Shown: piece by piece, positions 1 to 8,753 of the stretch
Layout of the letters: each line of letters starts with the position of its first letter
Numbering within the stretch: position 1 is the stretch's first letter
NCBI RefSeq assembly: GCF_963678225.1
Contig: NZ_OY782764.1
Coordinates: 1,245,001 to 1,309,000, forward strand
Length of the DNA stretch: 64,000 nt
Direction of reading: 5' to 3'
Source: an uncultured Cohaesibacter sp.
GTDB taxonomy: Bacteria > Pseudomonadota > Alphaproteobacteria > Rhizobiales > Cohaesibacteraceae
The notes under the pieces: generated by a model
The model's database searches: none
Told to the model about the DNA's origin: nothing
What the model saw: the letters and a program-made list of their open reading frames with translations, nothing else
Program-made: the position numbers and the translations under genes

Positions 1-896
<896 letters not shown>

Positions 897-1016
897 CTCT
901 CATTTGTCTATATTCATTCAAGGCGGGTTGCTCTAATGCAACCCACCGAAACTAAGCGTGAGGTGATTTGATAAAATCACCGACAGCAACTCCAGCTTCT
1001 CCGTTTGTTATTCGCC

Positions 1017-1135
1017 GGCCCGGTGGTTATGGCGAGGACACCAAACCCGATCCCATCCCGAACTCGGCCGTTAATATCCTCTGCGCCAATGGTACTCCGT
1101 CTTAAGACGTGGGAGAGTAGGTCGCTGCCGGGCCT
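1017..1135 (+). rRNA. rrf: 5S ribosomal RNA
   Basis: About 119 nt with the expected terminal helix: GGCCCGG at 1017-1023 pairs with CCGGGCC at 1128-1134. The internal 5S consensus CCCATCCCGAACTCGG is present near 1053, and GGGAGAGTAGGTCGCTGCC near 1111. It follows the 23S gene after about 120 nt, the usual order. No tRNA gene is seen in the 23S-5S spacer or directly after 5S. Confidence 0.97.
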
Positions 1136-1150
1136 GCTAATAACAAACTC

Positions 1151-1195
1151 AAAAAACCCCCCGTAGCACTTAAAGCTCCGGGGGGTTTTTGCGTA
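1151..1195 (+). terminator. Intrinsic terminator of the rRNA operon
   Basis: A 12-bp perfect stem, AAAAACCCCCCG pairing with CGGGGGGTTTTT across a loop of about 14 nt, ends in a T-run. It lies 15 nt after 5S and ends the rRNA transcript. Confidence 0.93.
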
Positions 1196-1261
1196 AGGGA
1201 AGAAACCTTATCAGCCTGATATGATGACATTATTAATTAGGTAGCTTCACCACCCGATGTA

Positions 1262-1293
1262 AGAAAAAGCCCGCATGAAACAATCATGCGGGC
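1262..1293 (-). terminator. Intrinsic terminator of the minus-strand COG0212/ABC operon
   Basis: GCCCGCATGA (1269-1278) pairs with TCATGCGGGC (1284-1293). Read on the minus strand the stem is followed by CTTTTTCTT, so it terminates the operon that ends with the gene at 1360-2103. Confidence 0.85.
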
Positions 1294-1359
1294 CTTCTCT
1301 TGGTGTCAAGAGTTCTGCGGGGACTCTTCACGAAGTAGAATTGGAAAATAGTCGTTGCA

Positions 1360-2103
1360 TCAAAGGCCCATCGACTTAAGCTCCTGCAACGGTGGGATGG
1401 TTTCAAACATGACAGGATCGAGACGGTCCCAAAGAATACCGCATGTAGGCTTGTGCGGTCCGTCTACCGTGATGGTGCGTGTTGGGGTGAAAATGGCATC
1501 AGCGACTGTGTCATAGACATCCGGTGTGAGCTCTTCTTCAAGCAATTGGCAATCATGGACGACAGCAGCAGAAGGTGTATCGGTTGAGATTCGCCCGATC
1601 TGGTAAAGCATACCCCATTCGCTATCAAAGAAGCCGTGCCCCTTGCCAAAGCGGATGCCCTTGGTGTTGATGGCGCCTGTGCCGGTTACCATATAGTCTA
1701 CCTTCGGCATGTCTGCGAGATCCTTGAGGCTCACTGGCTGTCCAACCCGCTCCATGCCATCAAGTGTAGAAGCATAGAGATAGAGTTCCGGTGCTATTTT
1801 AGACGGATCCAACAGCCAGAAACCGCGCTTGATCGAATAGGTCGTCATCAGCACTTTCTTGCCATCTTCCAGCGCTTTTAGGCGTAGGCGATCGAGGCAA
1901 TTGTCCGGCGTGATGAAGATATAATTCGAATTCTTGTAGAATTCATGGTCCACGAGCCGCTGTACAGCCTCTTCACCACCTTCAAAATCGGCGATGAATT
2001 CGCCAAAGTCAAAATGAAATCGGCTATCTGGGACGGCAACCTTGCGCAATTCGCGCCAAACGCGTTCGCGGACTTTGATTTTGTGATCAACAATATCCAC
2101 CAT
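1360..2103 (-). CDS. COG0212 5-formyltetrahydrofolate cyclo-ligase-like protein (paralogue B)
   Basis: A 247-aa cytosolic protein of the 5-formyltetrahydrofolate cyclo-ligase fold. The C-terminal half carries GIRFGKGHGFFDSEWG (about residues 148-163), the counterpart of the cyclo-ligase glycine-rich substrate and nucleotide loop. The GKG...D.EWG form, with the N-terminal PDF-like and TPDN..LR segments, matches the COG0212 paralogue family (plant 5-FCL-like, human MTHFSD core) better than true cyclo-ligase. COG0212 has been linked by comparative genomics and plant genetics to thiamin metabolism, but its reaction is unknown. It is the last gene of a five-gene operon, 19 nt after the permease, and pairs with a second copy at the operon start. 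A true folate cyclo-ligase role cannot be excluded. Confidence 0.85.
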   Translation of the reverse strand: MVDIVDHKIKVRERVWRELRKVAVPDSRFHFDFGEFIADFEGGEEAVQRLVDHEFYKNSNYIFITPDNCLDRLRLKALEDGKKVLMTTYSIKRGFWLLDPSKIAPELYLYASTLDGMERVGQPVSLKDLADMPKVDYMVTGTGAINTKGIRFGKGHGFFDSEWGMLYQIGRISTDTPSAAVVHDCQLLEEELTPDVYDTVADAIFTPTRTITVDGPHKPTCGILWDRLDPVMFETIPPLQELKSMGL

Positions 2104-2122
2104 GTTGAACCTCCGTGATGTC

Positions 2123-3733
2123 TTATTGGGCAGGTGCCATGCCGCGCTTGGAAAGCACGCGCTGTTCGATGGCGACTACGATTTGATAGAAAAAAACAGA
2201 TATGAGAACCGAAACCACGGAAACCGACCAGATCATGCCATAGTCCAGATATCCGCGGGATTGGTTGAGCAGATTGCCTAGGCCTTTGCCGGTGGCCAGC
2301 CATTCGGCAATCATTACGCCCAACAGGGCGCGGGGAACGGCCAGTCTCGTTGCAGCGAAGAGATAGGGCAGGGAGGCCGGAATTGAAACTAATCGGAGCT
2401 GTTTGAACGGCCCGGCGCCATAGGCTTTGGGCACTTCGATAGCCGCCTTGGACACCATGGACAGGCCTTGTGCCATGGTAACAAAGGCCGGAAAAAAGGT
2501 AACTGACACAGTGATCCAGAGGATGAGCGAAGGCCCGCGCCCCAGAATGAGGACCAGCAATGGCGTCAGCGCGACCAAAGGCATGGTCTGGGTGACCAGC
2601 GCAACGGGCATGAAGCCGCGGATGATGGCTGGATAGAGCACCGAGCAGAGTGCCAGAGCAAAGGCAAAGGACAGGCCAACCGCCATGCCGACCATAGTCA
2701 TTGGCAGCGTCTGGCCAAGCGCTGTTGCCAGCTTGCCAAGACTGACAAGGCTGTTGGGCATCATGAAGAGATAGTCAAACAAACCAACCGGTGTCTTGGC
2801 TATCATGGCGGGGGTGCCCATGATGGCGAGCAAGAGCCACCATAAAAGGAACGGCAGGGAAAATGAAATGGCGACGAGGGTTATCTCGAGGGCCATAGTC
2901 TTTTCCGCTTTGGCAGCCGGCGGGCTGGCTGGCACGGTTACCGCCTTCGAAGAGCCGGTCAGGCGCGTGGCGATGAGCGAGAAAAGAAGATAGGCGAGCC
3001 CGGCAATCACTGTTGCCGAAAGACCGATACCCCACAGTCGATCGGGCTCGCCCCGGCCGAGTGATCCGATCAGATAGACTCCAAGTCCAAACCGACCACC
3101 TCCGCCGAATTCTGCAAGAATAGATCCCAAAACCGCATTCGGGGCAGCGACTCTGAGACCAGCCAGAATGGTTGGAATGGCGCTGCGCATCTGGGCATAG
3201 ATAAGAGTTTTCCATTGCCGCCCACCATAGGCATGCACGACATCGACAATACGACGGTCTGTCTGCTGGATGCCGGTAACAGTGGCGCTCATGGTTACGA
3301 AATAACAGCCGATTGCCGCCAGAATGATACGCGGTGTCATGTCGGAAAAGGTAATGACGAGGATCGGCGAAATGGCAATAGGGGGCAGCGCAAACAGCGC
3401 CACATTCACCCCGCGTGCCAGCCGCTGTGTAAGGGGAAAGGTGGCAAACAGCACACCTGCCGCTATCGCCACAGCGTTGCCAATGAGGAAACCTGCGCCT
3501 GCGCCTTCCAGAGTGGCCCAGATATGCGGCGGATAGTCGGCCCAATCAACCCACATGCGAGCCAGAATGGCGGACGGTGCTGGCAATGCTCCATCGGCAA
3601 CCAGCCGCAATTGTCCAATGATCTCCCAGAAGACAAGCAGCAACAGCCAGTTGCGCACAGTCGAATAGCGAGCCAGCTTCTGCCGCAAAGAGAGGGCACT
3701 TTCGGTCTCGGCGGCGGGCGTCTTAGTGGCCAT
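2123..3733 (-). CDS. ABC transporter permease, fused double-domain (SsuC/TauC/ThiX type)
   Basis: A 536-aa inner-membrane protein made of two complete BPD_transp_1 permease halves in one chain. Each half has its own EAA-type coupling loop: AYGGRQWKTL...IP in the first (near residue 165) and AYGAGPFKQLRL..IPASLPY in the second (near residue 445). A loop rich in Ala, Pro and Lys joins them (near residues 275-295). The usual family member is about 250 aa and works as a homodimer; here one chain can form the whole pore. The start at 3733 is chosen because GGAGG precedes it at good spacing; it overlaps the ATPase gene by 11 nt. A longer in-frame extension upstream has no membrane or family character and was left out. 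Confidence 0.88.
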   Translation of the reverse strand: MATKTPAAETESALSLRQKLARYSTVRNWLLLLVFWEIIGQLRLVADGALPAPSAILARMWVDWADYPPHIWATLEGAGAGFLIGNAVAIAAGVLFATFPLTQRLARGVNVALFALPPIAISPILVITFSDMTPRIILAAIGCYFVTMSATVTGIQQTDRRIVDVVHAYGGRQWKTLIYAQMRSAIPTILAGLRVAAPNAVLGSILAEFGGGGRFGLGVYLIGSLGRGEPDRLWGIGLSATVIAGLAYLLFSLIATRLTGSSKAVTVPASPPAAKAEKTMALEITLVAISFSLPFLLWWLLLAIMGTPAMIAKTPVGLFDYLFMMPNSLVSLGKLATALGQTLPMTMVGMAVGLSFAFALALCSVLYPAIIRGFMPVALVTQTMPLVALTPLLVLILGRGPSLILWITVSVTFFPAFVTMAQGLSMVSKAAIEVPKAYGAGPFKQLRLVSIPASLPYLFAATRLAVPRALLGVMIAEWLATGKGLGNLLNQSRGYLDYGMIWSVSVVSVLISVFFYQIVVAIEQRVLSKRGMAPAQ

Positions 3734-4493
3734 CCAGTGCCTCCGCGATTTCCTTTTCCAAGGCGTGGAAGGTTGGATGCGCAAATAGATCCGGCGTACG
3801 CGGACGATCAAACGGCACATCAATGACGCGGCTGATCCGACCGGGTTTGCTCTGCATGACAACCACGCGGTCGGCAAGGAAAATGGCTTCATCAATGCCG
3901 TGGGTCACCAACAGGGTGGTGGCATTGCTTTCCATCCAGATGCGTTGCAACTCGATATTCATCTGTCGGCGCAGGATCTGGTCAAGAGCCCCGAAGGGCT
4001 CATCAAGAAACAGGATTTCGGGGCGGGTGACGAGGGCGCGGGCAATCGCTGCGCGCTGGCGCATGCCACCGGACAATTCACCCGGCAGGGCCTTTTCAAA
4101 GCCATCTAGCCCGACCAGCTTGACCAGCTTGGCCACTTCGTCGTGATAAGCGCTCCGTTTGCGCCCGAGGACGTCCAGAGGCAACAGGATATTGTCTTCC
4201 ACGGTGCGCCAGGGCATCAGCGCGGCATCCTGAAAGGCGACGCCAGTCTTGCCGCTCTTGGCAGCGGCCTGCGGCGTCATGCCGGAAATGCGCACATCGC
4301 CAGAATTGGGCGCGTCAAGGCCCAGAGCCAGCCGCAATAATGTCGACTTGCCACAGCCCGAGGGCCCGATCAGCGCCGTAAAGGAGCCTTCCGGACAGTC
4401 AAGGGACACATCGCTCAGCGCCTGAACGAGTGTGCCGCGGCCCGTAAAGGACCGCGACACCTGATTGATTGTTATACCGTGCTCGGTATTCAT
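3723..4493 (-). CDS. ABC transporter ATP-binding protein (SsuB/TauB/ThiZ type)
   Basis: A 256-aa ATPase that energises the adjacent importer. Walker A is GPSGCGKST (near residues 43-51), the Q-loop follows in VAFQDAALMPW, the signature motif is LSGGMRQR, Walker B is ILFLDEPFGALD, and the switch histidine lies in LLVTHGIDEA. The LMPW segment after the Q-loop and the C-terminal PF.RPR region are typical of nitrate/sulfonate/taurine/thiamin-precursor ATPases. Its start overlaps the stop of the binding-protein gene (TAATG) and its end overlaps the permease start, so the three are translationally coupled. Confidence 0.92.
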   Translation of the reverse strand: MNTEHGITINQVSRSFTGRGTLVQALSDVSLDCPEGSFTALIGPSGCGKSTLLRLALGLDAPNSGDVRISGMTPQAAAKSGKTGVAFQDAALMPWRTVEDNILLPLDVLGRKRSAYHDEVAKLVKLVGLDGFEKALPGELSGGMRQRAAIARALVTRPEILFLDEPFGALDQILRRQMNIELQRIWMESNATTLLVTHGIDEAIFLADRVVVMQSKPGRISRVIDVPFDRPRTPDLFAHPTFHALEKEIAEALDGH

Positions 4494-5464
4494 TAGATTT
4501 CTTCCAGCAGAGAGGTATCGAAATACTCACGTTTGGCCGCGATGCCTACTTCTGCCAGCGCCTTAATGTTGGCTTCGATGGCTTCTTCGCTCATGGAGAA
4601 GATGCCGCCTTCCGCTTCGATCAGAGGCTTCTGAGCTTCGTTGAAGAAGAGTTCATTCTCGATGGAACGGCCCGTGCCCTTGAACCAGCTGTCGGCAAAT
4701 CTCGGCGGATAGACAGTGGTGTCCTTGAAATTCTCTTCCCAGCCCTTGCGAGACGCACGCAGGAAGGAAACCAGTTCCTTGCGCTTGCTCTTGAGGGTTT
4801 CTTCGGTGACCACGACCGTATCGTTGAAGGTGGTGAAGCCGAAATCATAGAGCAGGAAGGAGGTCGCATCAGCACCTGCCTGCTTGATGGTGAAAGGCAC
4901 ATTGGTGGTGAAGTCGAGAGACGCGTCGATTTCGCCCTTGATCAGCGGTGTCGGATCATAGGCATAAGGCACGATGTTGATCTTGGAGCGATCCACACCC
5001 GAAATTTTCAACATGGCTTCAACGGAAATCACGTTGACCGGCGGCACGGCAAGGGTTTTGCCGATGAGATCTTCAGGGCTCTTGATCGGGTTGGACGCAA
5101 GGGACACGATGCCGATCGGGTTTTTTTGATACTGGGTACCGATGATCTTGAACGGGGCGCCCTGCTCGGCAATCGCCTTGATGGTGGTATCTGGCGTCGT
5201 CAGCGTCAGATCTGCCTTGCCTGCGATGATGGTGCTTTCAGGGATGACATCCGGGCCGCCGGAAGCATAGGAAAGGTCCAGACCTTCCTCAGCATAATAG
5301 CCTTTGTCCATGGCAACGAAATAGCCGGTGAATTCGGCATCGTTGATCCAGGAAGCCTGAAAGGCGAAAGGGCTTGCAGCGCTAGCAAAGCGGCTCATGG
5401 TTGGCAGGGCTGCGCCTGCGGCCATCAGGGAAAGAAATCGGCGTCTGTCCAGAGCAAGTCTCAT
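4493..5464 (-). CDS. NMT1/THI5-like ABC substrate-binding protein
   Basis: A periplasmic binding protein of 323 aa from this start. The N-terminus has a twin-arginine-like signal, DRRRFLSL followed by a hydrophobic Ala-rich stretch ending near ASAAS. The mature part begins with FQASWINDAEFTGYFVAMDKGYY, the NMT1/THI5 (ThiY-like) pattern in which a Trp binds an aromatic ring and the GYY loop follows. Family members bind pyrimidine thiamin precursors, sulfonates or riboflavin. The downstream ATG at 5464 is preferred because GGAGA lies 8 nt before it; the ATG at 5479 lacks a good site. Together with the two COG0212 genes this favours a thiamin-related pyrimidine ligand, which is an inference. Confidence 0.87.
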   Translation of the reverse strand: MRLALDRRRFLSLMAAGAALPTMSRFASAASPFAFQASWINDAEFTGYFVAMDKGYYAEEGLDLSYASGGPDVIPESTIIAGKADLTLTTPDTTIKAIAEQGAPFKIIGTQYQKNPIGIVSLASNPIKSPEDLIGKTLAVPPVNVISVEAMLKISGVDRSKINIVPYAYDPTPLIKGEIDASLDFTTNVPFTIKQAGADATSFLLYDFGFTTFNDTVVVTEETLKSKRKELVSFLRASRKGWEENFKDTTVYPPRFADSWFKGTGRSIENELFFNEAQKPLIEAEGGIFSMSEEAIEANIKALAEVGIAAKREYFDTSLLEEI

Positions 5465-5505
5465 GATCAGTGTCTCCATTTGTCTCGGGAAGGATAGCGG
5501 TCTTT

Positions 5506-6243
5506 TTAAAAAACACCCCTGATCCGAGCCAACTCGGCCAGAGGCGGAATGTCCATTATTTGCTCTTTGCTCAAGAGATCCCAGCGGATGCCGCGCGGCC
5601 GCCGCTCGTTTCTCTCAACCCGGATCAGCTTCTCCGGTGTGGCGATCATATCGATGGCAATGTCGAGATCGCTGGCGATGACGGTTTCGTCGGTCACCTG
5701 CACATCATGTACGATGGAAGCGACAGGCGTTGTTTCTTCCATCAGGCCCAGATCTGTGAACATGCCCCATTCCAGATCGAAATAGGCGTGCCCCTTGCCA
5801 AAGCGGATGCCTTTGGAAGAAACAGCAGATGCGCCGGTGGCGGCAAAATCGAAACTCCCCTTTTGCGCAATGCCTTCAAGGGAAATGGGGGTGGCGAAAT
5901 GCTCCATGCCCTCAAGCCATGAGGCATAAAGCTCGGCCCCCTTGGGCACGACGCCCGGCGCGAGATAGAGAAAACCGCGTCGGATATTGAAGGTGGACAT
6001 GACCAGCGGTATGCCCGCTTCGATCATGCGTTGGCGCAAAAGCGTAAGGGAATTGTCAGGTGTCACGAACGCGAAGCGACAAGCCTTGAAGGCGTCATCT
6101 TGCAGAACTCGTTCGGTCGCCTGTTCAGAGCCGTCGAAATCGGGGATTACTTCGGAAAAATCGAGATGAAAGCGCGCGTCAGCCCGTGCGACATCTTTCA
6201 GTCGCTGCCATATGCCTTTGCGTATGAGACGGGATTGACTCAT
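5506..6243 (-). CDS. COG0212 5-formyltetrahydrofolate cyclo-ligase-like protein (paralogue A)
   Basis: First gene of the operon; 245 aa from the ATG at 6243, which has AAGGAGG in ideal position (an upstream ATG at 6291 falls in the promoter region). The C-terminal loop GIRFGKGHAYFDLEWG has the DLEWG ending characteristic of the COG0212 paralogue family. The N-terminal half shares segments with the copy at 1360-2103 (RFHxDF, PDN, IRRGF), yet the two are clearly diverged, so they may act as a heteromer or on different substrates. The reaction is not known for the family; a link to thiamin metabolism is published. The 41-nt gap to the binding-protein gene suggests one transcript. Confidence 0.86.
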   Translation of the reverse strand: MSQSRLIRKGIWQRLKDVARADARFHLDFSEVIPDFDGSEQATERVLQDDAFKACRFAFVTPDNSLTLLRQRMIEAGIPLVMSTFNIRRGFLYLAPGVVPKGAELYASWLEGMEHFATPISLEGIAQKGSFDFAATGASAVSSKGIRFGKGHAYFDLEWGMFTDLGLMEETTPVASIVHDVQVTDETVIASDLDIAIDMIATPEKLIRVERNERRPRGIRWDLLSKEQIMDIPPLAELARIRGVF

Positions 6244-6273
6244 TCTGCCTCCTTGTTTCTCGGTTTCATAATC

Positions 6274-6291
6274 ATGAAACTGTTGTTTCAT
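6274..6291. promoter_or_regulatory. Candidate RpiR operator between divergent operon and regulator
   Basis: Inverted repeat ATGAAAC-tgtt-GTTTCAT lies in the 105-nt divergent intergenic region. Another GTTTCAT occurs at 6263-6269 and a third overlaps the regulator start at 6344-6350. TGAAA/TTTCA arms are common in RpiR-family operators; assignment is inferred from position and symmetry. Confidence 0.5.
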
Positions 6292-6348
6292 TATTGCAAG
6301 AGGGCTGCTAATCTTTTTTTATGAGACGAACAAGATTCGGAGGGTTTC

Positions 6349-7194
6349 ATGGCATCACGCCTCGTGCTGAGAATTCAGGAAAGATATTCCAGGCTGACTG
6401 CCGGAGAGAAAAAGCTCGCGAGCCTCATCCTGGATCGGCAAGATGACATCCTCACGCACTCGGCGACCGAAATTGCTGAAATGGCAGGGGTTTCCAAGGC
6501 CACCGCTGCGCGTTTCTTCCAGCATCTGGGCTATGCCGATTTCAACGAAGTTAAATTGCAAGCCCGTGAAGAGCGGAACCAGTCCGAGCCCTACGAATTG
6601 TCTGTGACCAATTCTGAACAAGTGGCCATGGGGCGTGCCATTGGCGCCCATCTGGAGCTTGAATTGAAGAATCTGACGCGCACTTTCGAGGAATTGCGTT
6701 CTGACAAGGTGCGCGAAGCGGCCGAACTGATCGACAACGCTCCGCGCGTCTGGGTGCTCGGGTTGGGTACAGAGGAAGGCATTGCTCGCTATGCGCGCCT
6801 GCTCTTTTCCCGCTTGCGGCACGGCGTCATGATGTTGGGCATCAATCAGGGGTCATGGGCCGAAGATCTGGCCATGACAGGCCCCAAGGACGTGTTGTTG
6901 TTGATCACCCTGCCGCCGCGGTCATCCCTGCTCAAATCGATTTTGAACTATGCCAAAACCAGCCGGTTGAATGTTGTCACCATCACGGATCGGACATCTC
7001 TGTTTGAAATGCAGCGGGTTTCCAAGGTGGTGCTGCCCTGCCATGTATCGAGCTTTGCCCTTGGCGCGTCGCACACCGCCGTAAGCAGCGCCATCCGCCT
7101 TCTGGCTCTGACCTATGCTGCCCATGCCGGAAAGTCGGCCCAGCAGCGGGCCGAAATCGTCGATAGCATCAAGGAAGACCTCGGTGGGTTGTAA
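6349..7194 (+). CDS. RpiR-family transcriptional regulator (HTH + SIS domain)
   Basis: A 281-aa regulator. The N-terminal HTH_6 domain is seen in ATEIAEMAGVSKATAARFFQHLGY (split here near residues 38-62) and is followed by the family hallmark of a conserved FxxxKLxAR segment. The C-terminal SIS domain (about residues 120-265) includes VWVLGLGTEEG and a LLLITLPPRSS loop typical of sugar-phosphate binding. The start has CGGAGGG at good spacing. It is transcribed away from the COG0212/ABC operon, so it most likely controls that operon and itself. RpiR proteins usually sense phosphorylated sugars; a phosphorylated pyrimidine or thiazole is possible here but not shown. Confidence 0.88.
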   Translation: MASRLVLRIQERYSRLTAGEKKLASLILDRQDDILTHSATEIAEMAGVSKATAARFFQHLGYADFNEVKLQAREERNQSEPYELSVTNSEQVAMGRAIGAHLELELKNLTRTFEELRSDKVREAAELIDNAPRVWVLGLGTEEGIARYARLLFSRLRHGVMMLGINQGSWAEDLAMTGPKDVLLLITLPPRSSLLKSILNYAKTSRLNVVTITDRTSLFEMQRVSKVVLPCHVSSFALGASHTAVSSAIRLLALTYAAHAGKSAQQRAEIVDSIKEDLGGL

Positions 7195-7205
7195 TGGGTG
7201 TGAGT

Positions 7206-7910
7206 TCAGTCGGAGCTGATGACGGCCTCGACATCGTCCCTGTGGCAGATGCGGGCAAAGGCGCTACGCTCGAACTTGCCTGCCGTGGCCAGTAGATAGC
7301 TGTGCTTTGCCACCCCGAGAGCCGCCTGTTTGATGGCGATCTTGCGCTGATCGAAATCCATGACATTGCCGCTGATCTCAATGCCCGAGCAGCCGATCAG
7401 GGCGTAATCAAGCCGCACGTCACGCAAATGCAGAACCGCCTGTTCCCCCACAAGAGAGCCATCCTGACCAGCCACGACCCCGCCAAGCACATGCACCGCA
7501 TGCTGTGTGTGATCGAAATTGGCAGCAACCCGCATGCTGTTAGTGAGAATGGTCAGGGCCTCAAGCTTGTTGAGCCGTATGGCTGCGGCTTCCATGGTTG
7601 TGCCCACGTCAATATAGAGTGATGACCCTGGCGCAATCAGAGCCGCGACCTTCTGCGCGATCAGGTCTTTTTCCTCGCGATTCAGGTGGGCCTTGTAGTT
7701 ATGGCCCAGCCGCAAAGTGCTGGTGCCTTCTGCCCGGCCAGCCCCTCCATGGAAACGCTGCAATAGACCGGCATTGTCCATGGCGATGATCTCACGGCGG
7801 ATTGTCTGGGCCGAAACGCCGAAGCTGTCGGCGAGCGCTTCAATGGTGACAAAGCCGCTTTCTCCCACAAGGGCGAGAATGTCCTGCTGTCTTTTCGAAA
7901 GGGTGTCCAT
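7206..7910 (-). CDS. DeoR/GlpR-family transcriptional regulator
   Basis: A 234-aa regulator. The N-terminal winged helix has the DeoR signature RQQDILALV followed by TIEALADSFGVSAQTIRR and ends with RFHGGA. The C-terminal DeoRC domain includes LYIDVGTTMEAAA and ALIGCSGIE, the sugar-phosphate sensor portion. It is divergent from the LOG-like gene and the CUT1 ABC operon, which it probably represses. It converges on the RpiR gene with only 11 nt between stop codons, so the two regulators read into each other. Confidence 0.9.
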   Translation of the reverse strand: MDTLSKRQQDILALVGESGFVTIEALADSFGVSAQTIRREIIAMDNAGLLQRFHGGAGRAEGTSTLRLGHNYKAHLNREEKDLIAQKVAALIAPGSSLYIDVGTTMEAAAIRLNKLEALTILTNSMRVAANFDHTQHAVHVLGGVVAGQDGSLVGEQAVLHLRDVRLDYALIGCSGIEISGNVMDFDQRKIAIKQAALGVAKHSYLLATAGKFERSAFARICHRDDVEAVISSD

Positions 7911-7960
7911 GGCTTGCGCCCCAAATTTTCAAACTGTCGTCATTCTGACATCAAAGAAAT

Positions 7961-8006
7961 TGTAAATTATCTTCCAAATTTATTATTGTGTAAGATAACC
8001 TACACA
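7961..8006. promoter_or_regulatory. Candidate DeoR operator region
   Basis: The divergent region before the LOG-like gene holds TGTAAATTAT (7961-7970), nearly the same as the half-site TGTAAATTAA in the 8721-8736 palindrome, and a separate inverted repeat TGTGTA-agataacc-TACACA (7987-8006). The shared TGTAAATTA element on both sides of the LOG-like gene suggests one regulator controls both units. Confidence 0.45.
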
Positions 8007-8031
8007 ACCTACTGCGGGAAAGGCAAGCGGA

Positions 8032-8697
8032 ATGATCAATTTGCAAATCGATGATCAGGGCACAATATGGCAGTCTGACGAAACCTGGCTTGATAGTTGG
8101 CATTGGCGCTGGATGCCTTCAGACGCGCAAGGGTCATCAGGCTCTAAGGGGGCTCGGCAGACCATCGATGGGCTGGAAGCTGTGCGACACGTCTATGCAC
8201 AGAAGAATACAAGAAAGATTCCCGTCGGCATCATCGGCCCCAACGAGCCTGACGCGGACATGTTGAAAGCTGCCGAATTGTTGGGCGCAAAACTGGCGGA
8301 ACTGAATGTGCCAATTCTGTGCGGCGGGCGCGGTGGCGTCATGGAAGCGGCCAGCCGCGGCGCATTTCTGCAAGGCGGGCTGACCATGGGCTTTTTACGT
8401 GGTGACGATTGGCGCGACGCCAACGATTACATCTCCATTCCGCTTGCAACGGGGATTGGCCATGCGCGCAATGCCCTGATCGCGCAAGGCTCACAGGCGC
8501 TGGTCGCCGTTGGCGGGCAATATGGCACCCACAGTGAGGCCGCCTTCGGACTGGTGTTCGGCAAGCAGGTTTTCGGGCTGTGTCATGCTCCCGACATTGA
8601 CGGGGTGCAGCATAAGGAGAGCGTTGAGGCCGTTCTGGAGGCTCTTGTTCCCGTGCTTCTCCACCTGCCAGCATCAACAAAGAGCGACGCGTCATAA
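8032..8697 (+). CDS. SLOG/LOG-like (TIGR00725-type) protein
   Basis: A 221-aa cytosolic protein of the lysine-decarboxylase-like/LOG superfamily, Rossmann-type. The diagnostic loops are CGGRGGVMEAASRGA (nucleotide-phosphate loop), GIGHARN and VGGQYGTHSEAAF, where GG.YGT.SE corresponds to PGGxGTxxE of LOG phosphoribohydrolases and keeps the Glu. LOG enzymes split nucleoside monophosphates into base and ribose 5-phosphate; TIGR00725 members are uncharacterised. About 60 N-terminal residues precede the core. It is followed by a CUT1 ABC transporter, so a role in processing an imported nucleoside-like or phospho-sugar compound is possible. Confidence 0.8.
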   Translation: MINLQIDDQGTIWQSDETWLDSWHWRWMPSDAQGSSGSKGARQTIDGLEAVRHVYAQKNTRKIPVGIIGPNEPDADMLKAAELLGAKLAELNVPILCGGRGGVMEAASRGAFLQGGLTMGFLRGDDWRDANDYISIPLATGIGHARNALIAQGSQALVAVGGQYGTHSEAAFGLVFGKQVFGLCHAPDIDGVQHKESVEAVLEALVPVLLHLPASTKSDAS

Positions 8698-8710
8698 AAC
8701 TTACATCTAT

Positions 8711-8746
8711 CTCCGATATCTGTAAATTAATTTACATTTATCGGAG
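8711..8746 (+). promoter_or_regulatory. Large palindrome that covers the ATPase ribosome-binding site
   Basis: A nested inverted repeat: outer arms CTCCGATA (8711-8718) and TATCGGAG (8739-8746), inner perfect palindrome TGTAAATTAATTTACA (8721-8736). The CGGAG of the right outer arm is the ribosome-binding site of the GTG start at 8754. As DNA the core can be a dimer operator; as RNA the hairpin would hide the ribosome-binding site. There is no T-run, so it is not a classical terminator. Confidence 0.6.
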
Positions 8747-8753
8747 ATAAACC

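Noticed and set aside
1136-1360. tRNA gene after 5S rRNA
   Set aside because: No cloverleaf or T-loop GGTTCRANTCC consensus is seen; the region holds two terminator hairpins.
6244-6348. Thiamin (TPP) riboswitch expected upstream of the COG0212 operon
   Set aside because: The CUGAGA and ACCUGAUCUGGAUAAU-type boxes are absent; the region is too short and holds operator-like repeats instead.
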